Positions 1 through 5,606 of a stretch of DNA of 6,757 bases are shown piece after piece (within the stretch, counting starts at the first letter, position 1; every line of letters starts with the position of its first letter). Where the stretch lies: NCBI GenBank assembly GCA_049790315.1, contig JBAQYV010000182.1, positions 1 to 6,757 of the forward strand, written 5' to 3'. Under the pieces are notes generated by a model. The model was not told where the DNA came from, searched no databases, and saw only the letters and a program-made list of their open reading frames with translations. This DNA is from DASPOJ01 sp049790315 (GTDB taxonomy: Bacteria; Acidobacteriota; Terriglobia; Acidiferrales; UBA7541). A program made the position numbers and the translations under genes.

Positions 1-629
1 CCTGAATTCGGATCCTTCTTCTTTTTCCTGCGTTGCAAAGTTTCCACCGCTTCCTGCTTCTCGTACTCGATCATTTCTTCTTCGGTCATTTGGTAGTCTT
101 CGCGCGTCGCAAACATATTTGTGGCGCGGGTGCCGCCGTGGGGTCCGGCCTTCTCGCGTTCGACGCGGCTCAGCTTCCGCACCGCGCCGCGCGCCGCAAA
201 ATCGGGCCGCACGTGCCGGATGGGCGCGGCAATGGACGAGGTCTCCATCAGCAGATCGCTCACTTTTTCCAGAAAATCGTGCAGGTGAAACGGCTTCAGC
301 GCGTACGGTACGTGCTCGCGTTCGAGCACGGGCTGTGCGATCGCGCCGGCCAGCTCCGGCACAAGAAAAAGCACGCGCGCCCGCTTGTGTCCGTCTTCAA
401 GCGGCGCCGCCTGCGCCAGTTCCTTGAGCGTGGTGAACAGCGGACCGTCGAGGCCGGTCAGAGAAACGTTGGCGATCACAAGTGACCAATCGCCGCCGGC
501 AAGTTCCGGCAGCGCTTGGCTTGCCTGGGGCACGATCCCGACGCGCCAGCCCTCGGCGTCAAGAAGCTCACGCAAGGCGGTCTGACTGGAACGGTCGTCG
601 TCAACGATCAGGATACCAACGGTGGGCAT
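1..629 (-). CDS. Receiver-domain (response-regulator-like) protein, partial, degenerate phosphorylation site
   Basis: The frame gives 209 codons from the ATG at 629-627 and runs off the left edge, so the C-terminus is missing. Residues 4-130 read as a CheY-type receiver domain: beta1 with the acidic cluster D10-D11-D12, a beta3/loop segment SLVIANVSLTGLDG (49-62), and the conserved lysine K112 in YALKPF. Two signature residues are changed. The phospho-acceptor Asp position holds N54, and the switch Thr/Ser after beta4 is V90 (VLFLVP). This suggests a receiver that is not phosphorylated in the usual way and signals by protein contact or not at all (inference). No DNA-binding output domain is visible; residues 131-209 are a charged tail with an acidic helix (EEEMIEYEKQE) and a basic run KKKK. 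An AAGG ribosome binding site lies 6 bases upstream. A weak TATACT -10 match at 657-662 has no clear -35. Divergent from the radical SAM gene. The receiver fold is confident; the role is unknown. Confidence 0.85.
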   Translation of the reverse strand, partial: MPTVGILIVDDDRSSQTALRELLDAEGWRVGIVPQASQALPELAGGDWSLVIANVSLTGLDGPLFTTLKELAQAAPLEDGHKRARVLFLVPELAGAIAQPVLEREHVPYALKPFHLHDFLEKVSDLLMETSSIAAPIRHVRPDFAARGAVRKLSRVEREKAGPHGGTRATNMFATREDYQMTEEEMIEYEKQEAVETLQRRKKKKDPNS

Positions 630-796
630 CAAGGACCTTTTCAACTGCCAGTAGAAAGTATATCGCCTGCGATGCGTTCTCTTTTCGCGCAAGTGCCGGA
701 CCGGACCCTATGGGTCACTGGCCGGGAGACCAGCTATGGCGCGTCGAACGCGCGTCGGCACCATTACTCAAAAGGAGAATAAAAGGCGAAAACTAC

Positions 797-824
797 TTGA
801 CATGGCGAAATAAAAGCGAATAAT
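797..824 (+). promoter_or_regulatory. Sigma70-type promoter for the radical SAM locus
   Basis: A perfect TTGACA (797-802) is followed after 16 bases by AATAAT (819-824), five of six matches to TATAAT. Transcription would begin near 831. A GAGG ribosome binding site (836-839) and an ATG (846) follow at good spacing. This is the best promoter match in the window and points into the 846-914 frame and then the radical SAM gene. Confidence 0.65.
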
Positions 825-845
825 CACTCCACGGCGAGGTTGGTT

Positions 846-914
846 ATGGCCACTGCTCCCACGGTTCACGGATCGCATGCAAACGATAAGGTTTTGCTGC
901 GTCGCGCGAGCTAA
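846..914 (+). pseudogene. 22-codon segment in frame with the radical SAM gene, closed by TAA
   Basis: ATG at 846 has GAGG 6 bases upstream (836-839) and lies about 15 bases after the predicted transcription start, so it has the best initiation signals in the region. It reads MATAPTVHGSHANDKVLLRR and two more residues before the TAA at 912-914. The frame is the same as that of the radical SAM core, and apart from this one stop it is open from 846 to 2009. The simplest reading is the true N-terminus of the radical SAM protein, cut off by a nonsense change (CAA to TAA would be one transition) or a sequence error. The alternative is a short leader peptide with a Leu-Leu-Arg-Arg stretch, followed by hairpins at 939-956, 1000-1020 and 1051-1069. 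I prefer the broken-gene reading because the segments share frame and strand. Confidence 0.45.
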
Positions 915-938
915 CCCACTCCCTCCTTATTTCCCCTC

Positions 939-956
939 GTCCCCAGCCACGGGGAC
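939..956. repeat. Perfect 6-bp inverted repeat
   Basis: GTCCCC (939-944) and GGGGAC (951-956) are exact reverse complements around a 6-base loop. It lies between the TAA at 912 and the TTG at 999. No T-run follows, so it is not a typical intrinsic terminator. It could be leader structure or chance. Confidence 0.4.
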
Positions 957-998
957 ACAGACAGTCAGGCCACCCGCGATTCCAGCGGAACACTCGAA

Positions 999-2009
999 TT
1001 GCCGGCTCCAAGCGCCGGCATTGCCCGCCTCGCCGCTACCTCCCCTTTAGGTGCCGCTAAACGCGGCACGGAATATTTTCTGTTGCCCGTGAAGTCGATT
1101 CTGAATCGCTGCGATTCCGAGCGCGTGCCCTTCGGCTGGACAGTGAACCCCTATCGCGGCTGCGAATTCGGCTGCCTCTACCGCTTCGCCCGCTACACGC
1201 ACGAATATATGAACCTGGATGGCGCCGATTTCGAGCGCAAGATTTACGTGAAGCAGCATGCGGGCTGGCTCGCCGGCCGCGATTTGGCCGAAGAAGATAC
1301 CGCGGGCGAACACATCGCCATCGGCACGGCTACCGACCCGTATCAACCGGCTGAAGGCGAATTCCATAACACGCGCGCGATTCTCGAGCGCATGGCGCGA
1401 CGCGAAGGTCTGAGCGTTTCGATCACCACGAAATCCGATCGCGTGACAAATGATCTCGATCTGATCCGGCAAATCGCCACACGCTCTTCGATTTTCGTCA
1501 ATCTAAGCGTCACCACGTTGCGGCCGCGTCTCGCGCGTCTGCTCGAACCGCGCGCGCCGCGCCCTGATTTGCGTCTGGCCGCCGTGCGAAAGCTTCGCGA
1601 CGCCGGTGTGGCCGCGGGGGTACTTGCCATGCCGGTGCTGCCCGGCATCACCGATAGCCAAGCCGATCTCGACGCGCTCGCGCACGCCGCGGCCGATGCC
1701 AGCGCACAGTGGTTCGCCGCATGCGCCGTTTTCCTGATGCCCTCGGCGCAAAAGCAATTCTTTCCGTTTCTCGAAAAGCGCTGGCCCAAGCTCGCCCACC
1801 GCTATCGTCAATGGTACGGGCAGAATGCCTACGCGCCGGAAGACTATCGCAAACAACTTTCCGAGCGCGTAGCGGCGCTGCGCCAAAAATATGATTTAGG
1901 TTCGCGCCCAGACCGTGCGGAGCGCCCTTCTACGGAGCGGCAACTCTTCGAGTCCACGGGCCGGCAAAATTGTGGCGCGCGGCGGGTTGTGGCTTCGCCC
2001 CGCGACTGA
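999..2009 (+). CDS. Radical SAM protein, PA0069/MJ0683-like, third cluster cysteine replaced by Arg
   Basis: The 336 residues from TTG 999 match the layout of PA0069/Rv2578c-like (MJ0683-like) radical SAM proteins, whose reaction is not established to my knowledge. Family features are KRGTEYFLLPVKSILNRCDS (21-40), NPYRGCEFGC (50-59), an ARYTHEYM segment, GTATDPYQPAE, SITTKSD, LSVTTLRPRLARLLEPRAP and MPSAQKQFFPFLEK. The Fe-S motif should be CxxxCxxC; here it is C55-x3-C59-x2-R62, with codon CGC at 1182-1184 where TGC is expected. Losing this ligand should prevent normal [4Fe-4S] binding and SAM cleavage (family knowledge). The start is uncertain. TTG 999 has only a weak GGA upstream and lies at the edge of a 7-bp hairpin. 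The frame is open back to the TAA at 912-914, beyond which an ATG with good signals lies in frame at 846. It may therefore be a decaying gene or carry sequence errors. The stop is 6 bases from the convergent poxB stop. Confidence 0.8.
   Translation: MPAPSAGIARLAATSPLGAAKRGTEYFLLPVKSILNRCDSERVPFGWTVNPYRGCEFGCLYRFARYTHEYMNLDGADFERKIYVKQHAGWLAGRDLAEEDTAGEHIAIGTATDPYQPAEGEFHNTRAILERMARREGLSVSITTKSDRVTNDLDLIRQIATRSSIFVNLSVTTLRPRLARLLEPRAPRPDLRLAAVRKLRDAGVAAGVLAMPVLPGITDSQADLDALAHAAADASAQWFAACAVFLMPSAQKQFFPFLEKRWPKLAHRYRQWYGQNAYAPEDYRKQLSERVAALRQKYDLGSRPDRAERPSTERQLFESTGRQNCGARRVVASPRD
1000..1020. repeat. Perfect 7-bp inverted repeat at the TTG start
   Basis: TGCCGGC (1000-1006) and GCCGGCA (1014-1020) flank a 7-base loop. 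The left arm covers the last two bases of the TTG candidate start (999-1001). Folded in mRNA it would hide that start, which argues mildly against efficient initiation there. Confidence 0.4.
1051..1069. repeat. Perfect 7-bp inverted repeat inside the radical SAM 5' coding region
   Basis: GTGCCGC (1051-1057) and GCGGCAC (1063-1069) flank the loop TAAAC. It lies in the codons just before the conserved GTEYF segment. It may be only a by-product of GC-rich codons, but it is the third perfect hairpin in 131 bases. Confidence 0.35.
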
Positions 2010-2015
2010 TCGCCT

Positions 2016-3743
2016 CTACCGGAACAGATTGATTTTCGCGAGATCGACGATTTCGTCGCCGCGCCCGCTGAAAACCGCCTTGAGCGTGAATAAGCTGAAT
2101 CCTTTCACCTGCTCGGCCGTAATCGTTGGCGGAATGGATAGTTCTTGCCGATTCACAATAACTTCGATCAACGCGGGGCCGCGATGCTTCAGTGCCTGGG
2201 CAATCATCGGCCGCACCTGAGCCGGCGCTTCCGCCGTTAACCCGAGCAGCCCCGCGCCCTCCGCCATTTTTGCAAAGTTCGGATTCTCCAGCTTGGTCGC
2301 GAAATCAAGCATCCCTGCCGCTTTCATTTCCTGCTCCACAAACGCCAGCGAATCGTTCTTGAAAACGATGATCTTCACCGGCGCGTCTAGCTGCTTAAGC
2401 GAGAGCAGATCCCCCATCAGCATCGCGAGGCCGCCATCTCCCGAAAGGGATATCACTTGCCTATCGGGGTGACTGACCTGCGCACCGATGGCCTGAGGCA
2501 GCGCATTCGCCATGGACGCGTGATTGAACGAACCGACCAACCTCCGTTTGCCGTTCATCGTCAGATAGCGAGCCGCCCACACCGTCGGCGTGCCCACGTC
2601 GCAAGAAAAGATTGCGTCATTGGCCGCAAGGTCGTCGAGCACTCGAACAACGTATTGAGGATGTATCGGACTTTTGCCGGAACCTTCGGTCGCAAGTTCG
2701 TCGAGGCCCTTGCGCGCCTTGCGATAGTGTTCTACGGAAGCCCTCAGATGTTTGTCGCTCCCGTTCTTGCTCAACGCGGGCAACAGCGCGCGCAGCGTTG
2801 TCTTGGTGTCTCCCACGAAGCCGTAATCGACCTTCGTGCGCCGCCCCAACTGTTCTCCCCGCACGTCGATCTGCACGATCGTGGCGTCCTTCGGATAAAA
2901 CTGCTGGTAGGGAAAATCGGTTCCGAGCATCAACAACAGGTCGCAATCCATCATGGCGTGATAGCCGGAGGTGAATCCGAGCAGGCCGGTCATGCCCACG
3001 TCGAATGGATTGTCGTACTCGATGAACTCTTTCCCGCGCATGGCGTGCACGATCGGAGCATTCAATTTGCCCGCCAGTTCGATCAACTCCGCATGCGCGC
3101 CCGCGCAGCCCGCCCCGCCCAGAATCGTGATCTTCTTCGCCTTGTTCAGAATCTTGGCCAGCAGAGCGATCTCATCCTCAGACGGGCAAACGCCTGGCTT
3201 CGGCGGCGGAAAATGCAATCGCGGCTCTTGCTCGATCGCATCGCGCAACGCCACGTCTCCGGGTATGGAGACCACCGCGACGCCCCGGCGCGACACCGCT
3301 GTTTGTATCGCGATTTCCAAAATGCGCGGCATCTGCTCCGCCTGCGAAATCATTTCGCAGTAATGGCTGCACTCCGCAAATAGATGTTCCGGGCGAGTCT
3401 CCTGAAAATATCCGCTTCCAATCTCGTTGCTCGGGATTTGCGCCGCGATCGCCAGCACCGGAACGCGGCTGCGATGGCAATCGTAGAGGCCGTTGATCAA
3501 ATGCAAATTGCCGGGGCCGCAGCTTCCCGCGCACACGGCGAGCCTCCCGGTAAGGTGCGCTTCCGCGCCCGCGGCAAACGCGGCTACTTCTTCGTGCCGA
3601 ACGTGAATCCATTTGATTTGTTTCTGCGCGCGGATCGAATCCGTAATCCCGTTCAGCGAATCGCCCGCGATCCCGTAAATTCGCTCCACACCCGCTACCG
3701 CGAGCGTGTCCACCAGCAAGTCCGCTACTCTCTTTTTCGCCAT
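2016..3743 (-). CDS. poxB: Pyruvate oxidase / quinone-dependent pyruvate dehydrogenase (ThDP, FAD)
   Basis: PoxB decarboxylates pyruvate to acetate and CO2 using thiamine diphosphate, passes electrons to FAD and then to membrane quinone; it acts at the inner face of the cytoplasmic membrane. The 575 residues are close to the 572 of E. coli PoxB as I recall it and align along the whole length. The catalytic Glu is E51 in RHEEVAAFAAGAE. AVCAGSCGPGNLHLINGL and IGSGYFQET are near-identical to the E. coli protein. The cofactor motif runs from GDGG (435-438) to N463, with D436 and N463 as Mg ligands. The C-terminal 28 residues, starting GFSLFTLKAVFSGRGDE, resemble the membrane-binding peptide of E. 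coli PoxB, which supports a quinone-linked enzyme over acetolactate synthase or oxygen-using PoxB. The ATG at 3743 is chosen because AGGGGA lies 7 bases upstream; a GTG one codon earlier is possible. The 129-base gap upstream shows no strong promoter, so readthrough from the cysteine-rich gene is possible. Confidence 0.95.
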   Translation of the reverse strand: MAKKRVADLLVDTLAVAGVERIYGIAGDSLNGITDSIRAQKQIKWIHVRHEEVAAFAAGAEAHLTGRLAVCAGSCGPGNLHLINGLYDCHRSRVPVLAIAAQIPSNEIGSGYFQETRPEHLFAECSHYCEMISQAEQMPRILEIAIQTAVSRRGVAVVSIPGDVALRDAIEQEPRLHFPPPKPGVCPSEDEIALLAKILNKAKKITILGGAGCAGAHAELIELAGKLNAPIVHAMRGKEFIEYDNPFDVGMTGLLGFTSGYHAMMDCDLLLMLGTDFPYQQFYPKDATIVQIDVRGEQLGRRTKVDYGFVGDTKTTLRALLPALSKNGSDKHLRASVEHYRKARKGLDELATEGSGKSPIHPQYVVRVLDDLAANDAIFSCDVGTPTVWAARYLTMNGKRRLVGSFNHASMANALPQAIGAQVSHPDRQVISLSGDGGLAMLMGDLLSLKQLDAPVKIIVFKNDSLAFVEQEMKAAGMLDFATKLENPNFAKMAEGAGLLGLTAEAPAQVRPMIAQALKHRGPALIEVIVNRQELSIPPTITAEQVKGFSLFTLKAVFSGRGDEIVDLAKINLFR

Positions 3744-3750
3744 CACGCAG

Positions 3751-3756
3751 TCCCCT
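3751..3756 (-). promoter_or_regulatory. Ribosome binding site of poxB
   Basis: Minus-strand AGGGGA lies 7 bases before the ATG at 3743 and 4 bases before the GTG at 3746. The spacing favours the ATG as the start. Confidence 0.7.
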
Positions 3757-3872
3757 GTGTTTTCGTGGTTTAGCGCCGGTTCATATTCCTGTCCGCTGCG
3801 AAACGCACGAGGATTGGATGAATACGCGAGGCGAAGAGAGGCTGCGTTCTTACAATTTTAGTTCTAAGTATT

Positions 3873-4526
3873 TCAAGGCATGATGATACGTGAGGTTTCC
3901 TTGGGCGCGGCCGCAACGGCCCGGGGAAATTGCGCGCGAAGAAATTGCAGGTAGCCTCGCGTCTTGGGTCTGCCATTCGACCGGCTGCGGCCCACGCGCG
4001 CTAGAAAAACCAGCAACTTGAAAATATCGGTTTCTTTCGAGGCGGGCGCGCCGGCGCGGCGCTCGGGTCGTTTCCACTCCTCGAAAAATCTAAGCAATGT
4101 GCCGTATAGCGCCTGCGCGAGCGGAGCCACGGGCGGCTTTTCGTAGTACAAGCCGGCGCCGAGTGTTCGGTAAGTTTCGGCTAGCGCCGCAAGCGTGGCC
4201 AGTACATCCTGGTCCACCAAATCGCGATTCTCGTCGGAGGCACCCAACAGCGCTCCAACCAAAGAAGACATCAGCGGCCGTTGATTTTCGATCAAATCTG
4301 CGGTGATCGTCACGTCCGGAAATGGCGCGTCCGTCGCGCTAAGCGGCGGGCGATGCTCTTCTTCCCGCCGATGCGCGGTGATCAGGTATGTGCAATCCGG
4401 AGGACAGTCGAGCGTGACTTCTCGCTCCCGGCCGCAGCAAATCGCGCAGATCTTTTCTCCCTTCGCGGGACAAAATCTCTCGCGGCGCCGTTTCTCACAG
4501 ATCGGACACGGATCGAACGCGGGCAC
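3873..4526 (-). CDS. Cysteine-rich (probable zinc-binding) protein of unknown function
   Basis: From the GTG at 4526 the product has 217 residues. I do not recognise a characterised family. The N-terminal 45 residues hold eight cysteines: C7-x2-C10, C19, C27-x2-C30-C31, C41-x3-C45, within CPIC, RFCPAKGEKICAICC and LDCPPDC. The spacing suggests one or two structural zinc sites or, less likely, an Fe-S centre. The rest (46-217) has no signal peptide or membrane segment. It looks mostly helical, including a stretch around LLRFFEEWKRPERR, and ends in a basic Arg-rich region. A soluble cytosolic protein is likely. GTG 4526 is chosen because GGAG lies 6 bases upstream (4533-4536) and the cysteine module then begins at residue 7. 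A longer form from GTG 4601 (242 aa) is possible but has no ribosome binding site and sits next to a TTGACA (4603-4608) that would place transcription start downstream of it. The gene lies between the SYLF gene and poxB on the same strand, with no evident functional link to either. Confidence 0.8.
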   Translation of the reverse strand: MPAFDPCPICEKRRRERFCPAKGEKICAICCGREREVTLDCPPDCTYLITAHRREEEHRPPLSATDAPFPDVTITADLIENQRPLMSSLVGALLGASDENRDLVDQDVLATLAALAETYRTLGAGLYYEKPPVAPLAQALYGTLLRFFEEWKRPERRAGAPASKETDIFKLLVFLARVGRSRSNGRPKTRGYLQFLRAQFPRAVAAAPKETSRIIMP

Positions 4527-4532
4527 AGTAGA

Positions 4533-4536
4533 CTCC
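4533..4536 (-). promoter_or_regulatory. Ribosome binding site deciding the start of the cysteine-rich gene
   Basis: Minus-strand GGAG lies 6 bases before the GTG at 4526. No comparable signal precedes the in-frame GTG at 4601. Confidence 0.55.
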
Positions 4537-4602
4537 GGGCCAATGGGAGCGATTGGCAGGCAATGCTCGAGCGAAACACGGTACGCGCCGCTGATCGGCA
4601 CG

Positions 4603-4608
4603 TGTCAA
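4603..4608 (-). promoter_or_regulatory. Candidate -35 element for the cysteine-rich gene
   Basis: A consensus TTGACA occurs on the minus strand. The -10 partner is poor: TACCGT at 4578-4583 after 19 bases is the best I find. If used, transcription would start near 4570, upstream of GTG 4526 but downstream of GTG 4601. A 12-bp palindrome lies 10 bases further upstream at 4619-4630. Confidence 0.3.
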
Positions 4609-4618
4609 GCGCGGAGAA

Positions 4619-4630
4619 AACCTTAAGGTT
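4619..4630. repeat. Perfect 12-bp palindrome, operator-like
   Basis: AACCTTAAGGTT reads the same on both strands with no spacer. It is AT-rich within GC-rich DNA and sits 10 bases upstream of the TTGACA at 4603-4608, where an activator site for the cysteine-rich gene would be expected. Its function is inferred from position only. Confidence 0.4.
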
Positions 4631-4643
4631 CGCGCTTTACTCC

Positions 4644-4672
4644 CGCCGCGAGCCTCGAAAGCGGTCGCGGCG
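4644..4672. repeat. GC-rich stem-loop downstream of the SYLF gene
   Basis: CGCCGCG (4644-4650) and CGCGGCG (4666-4672) are exact reverse complements, and A4651 with T4665 adds an eighth pair. It begins 34 bases past the SYLF stop. It could slow or end transcription from that gene, but no T-run follows on either strand, so it is not a classical intrinsic terminator. Confidence 0.4.
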
Positions 4673-4706
4673 CGCTTCAGCCAAGAATTTCCATGTCTAA
4701 GTACGT

Positions 4707-5462
4707 CTAATTGGATGGCGGCGTTGTCGGTTGCGCCGGCGGTGGCGGCATTGGCGCCCTTACCGGTGACGGCGCGTATTTATTCAGTACATCGAGCAGT
4801 TGATGTGCGTCCGGCGTGGGCGCCACGTCTCCGTCGCGTACGATGTGAATGGCGGACAGTCTCTTGCCGTAGATTTCCGTGTTCGCGTCTTCGTCCTGGC
4901 GCAGCGTCGAGCCCACCAGCGCCACGCCGGCGAACAATCCGCGCGCACGCGAGTAAGAAAGAATCTCAGCGCGCATGTAAGCGTCGCTATCGGCTTCAGC
5001 ATTGCGGCCTACGGGGCCCGCGGCCGCGGAAGCGTCCGCGCCGATCTTCACCTTGCTCGTTAGAATCGAGTCCGCGCCCGACCCCGGCATAATCAGCAGC
5101 ACCAAATCGGTGGCCTGCACTCCGATTTGCGCGCCAAAGCTACCGCCTTCAACGCGCATCATGGTCGGCGCGCTCCACGGCCCGCTGAAATTGCTGCCCG
5201 AGCGGCAAGTCATAGCGCCCCGGCCATAAAGGCCTCCGCCCATAAACGCAGCCTTGATCACCGAAGGAATCACGGCGATGCAAACCGACTTATCGAGGAG
5301 TCTCTGCGGGATGCTGTCCGGCATGGTGATAATGTCGCCCATCACTTCGCCGCACATCCTCAAGCGGTCGGAGCTCCTGGTATCGTCGTCCGGTCGCGCG
5401 TAGCTCGCAAGCGGCAACGCCAGCAGCCCGAGCGAAACTAAAATCGAAAATAATTTCTTCAT
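4707..5462 (-). CDS. Exported SYLF/Ysc84-domain (DUF500) protein
   Basis: The product has 251 residues. It starts with a typical signal peptide: MKK, a hydrophobic stretch to about residue 18, then ASYA with likely cleavage after A22, so it should be periplasmic or outer-membrane associated. It is not a lipoprotein, since no cysteine stands at the cleavage site. From about 36 to 215 it reads as a SYLF domain, a lipid-binding module known from yeast Ysc84 and widespread in bacteria with no firm function. Diagnostic stretches are IPSVIKAAFMGGGLYGRG, the PTMMRVEGGSFGAQIG and DLVLLIM segments, KIGADASAAAGPVGR, and YSRARGLFAGVALVGSTL. The C-terminus (about 232-251) is proline-rich. The ATG at 5462 is chosen because AAGGAG lies 8 bases upstream (5471-5476) and the signal peptide starts there; a longer frame to 5564 adds residues without signal-peptide character. 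A promoter at 5506-5534 precedes it. Divergent from the dacB-like gene, also an envelope protein. Confidence 0.92.
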   Translation of the reverse strand: MKKLFSILVSLGLLALPLASYARPDDDTRSSDRLRMCGEVMGDIITMPDSIPQRLLDKSVCIAVIPSVIKAAFMGGGLYGRGAMTCRSGSNFSGPWSAPTMMRVEGGSFGAQIGVQATDLVLLIMPGSGADSILTSKVKIGADASAAAGPVGRNAEADSDAYMRAEILSYSRARGLFAGVALVGSTLRQDEDANTEIYGKRLSAIHIVRDGDVAPTPDAHQLLDVLNKYAPSPVRAPMPPPPAQPTTPPSN

Positions 5463-5505
5463 GCAGAATTCTCCTTTGGACTGATCCTTTGCGCGGCAGG
5501 ACTTC

Positions 5506-5534
5506 ATGATAGGGCCTCGCGCAATTCCTTGCAA
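5506..5534 (-). promoter_or_regulatory. Sigma70-type promoter of the SYLF gene
   Basis: On the minus strand TTGCAA (5529-5534) and TATCAT (5506-5511) are separated by exactly 17 bases. Transcription would start near 5499 and give a leader of about 37 bases containing the AAGGAG site. Confidence 0.55.
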
Positions 5535-5558
5535 CGCGCCGCTTCGCTCACGCGCCCG

Positions 5559-5577
5559 CGCCAACCGGCGGTTGGCG
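5559..5577. repeat. Perfect 8-bp inverted repeat between divergent promoters
   Basis: CGCCAACC (5559-5566) and GGTTGGCG (5570-5577) flank a 3-base centre; a G.T wobble and one more pair can extend the stem. It lies upstream of the TATAAT at 5589, where the -35 box of the dacB-like gene would be, and 24 bases from the SYLF -35. The position suits an operator controlling one or both genes; no regulator is encoded in the window to assign to it. Confidence 0.45.
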
Positions 5578-5588
5578 TGGCGTTGGCA

Positions 5589-5594
5589 TATAAT
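5589..5594 (+). promoter_or_regulatory. TATAAT -10 element just before the dacB-like gene
   Basis: A perfect TATAAT ends 12 bases before the ATG at 5607. No good -35 lies at the usual distance; the inverted repeat fills that place. Transcription would start about 5601, leaving a leader of about 6 bases and no ribosome binding site, so the mRNA would be almost leaderless. Confidence 0.45.
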
Positions 5595-5606
5595 CGCGCT
5601 ACCAAT

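Noticed and set aside
1..15. Adjacent EcoRI and BamHI sites (GAATTCGGATCC) at the left edge, like a cloning linker
   Set aside because: The receiver-protein frame continues through it, and GAATTC occurs elsewhere in the window (for example 1164-1169), so a natural origin is possible. Only reads or the flanking sequence could decide.
739..753. GCGCGT/ACGCGC inverted repeat as a terminator or operator
   Set aside because: A 6-bp repeat of CG-rich sequence is expected by chance here, and no T-run or matched site is near.
772..813. AAGGAG (772-777) followed by an ATG at 802
   Set aside because: The ATG opens a frame of only three codons before TAA and is 24 bases from the purine-rich site.
1978..2004. 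CGCGG...CCGCG stem at the end of the radical SAM gene as a bidirectional terminator
   Set aside because: Only 5 bp pair around a 17-base loop, with no T-run on either strand.
2457..3383. Long open frame of 308 codons on the plus strand inside poxB
   Set aside because: It is antisense to a confidently identified gene, has Arg/His/Ala-rich composition typical of a reverse-frame shadow, and has no recognisable motifs.
4527..4601. Extended N-terminus of the cysteine-rich protein from GTG 4601
   Set aside because: No ribosome binding site precedes it, and the adjacent TTGACA would put transcription start downstream of this codon. GTG 4526 has GGAG at 6 bases.
5463..5564. Extended SYLF protein N-terminus from 5564
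   Set aside because: The added 34 residues would bury the signal peptide inside the protein and would overlap the promoter. The ATG at 5462 has a strong AAGGAG site.
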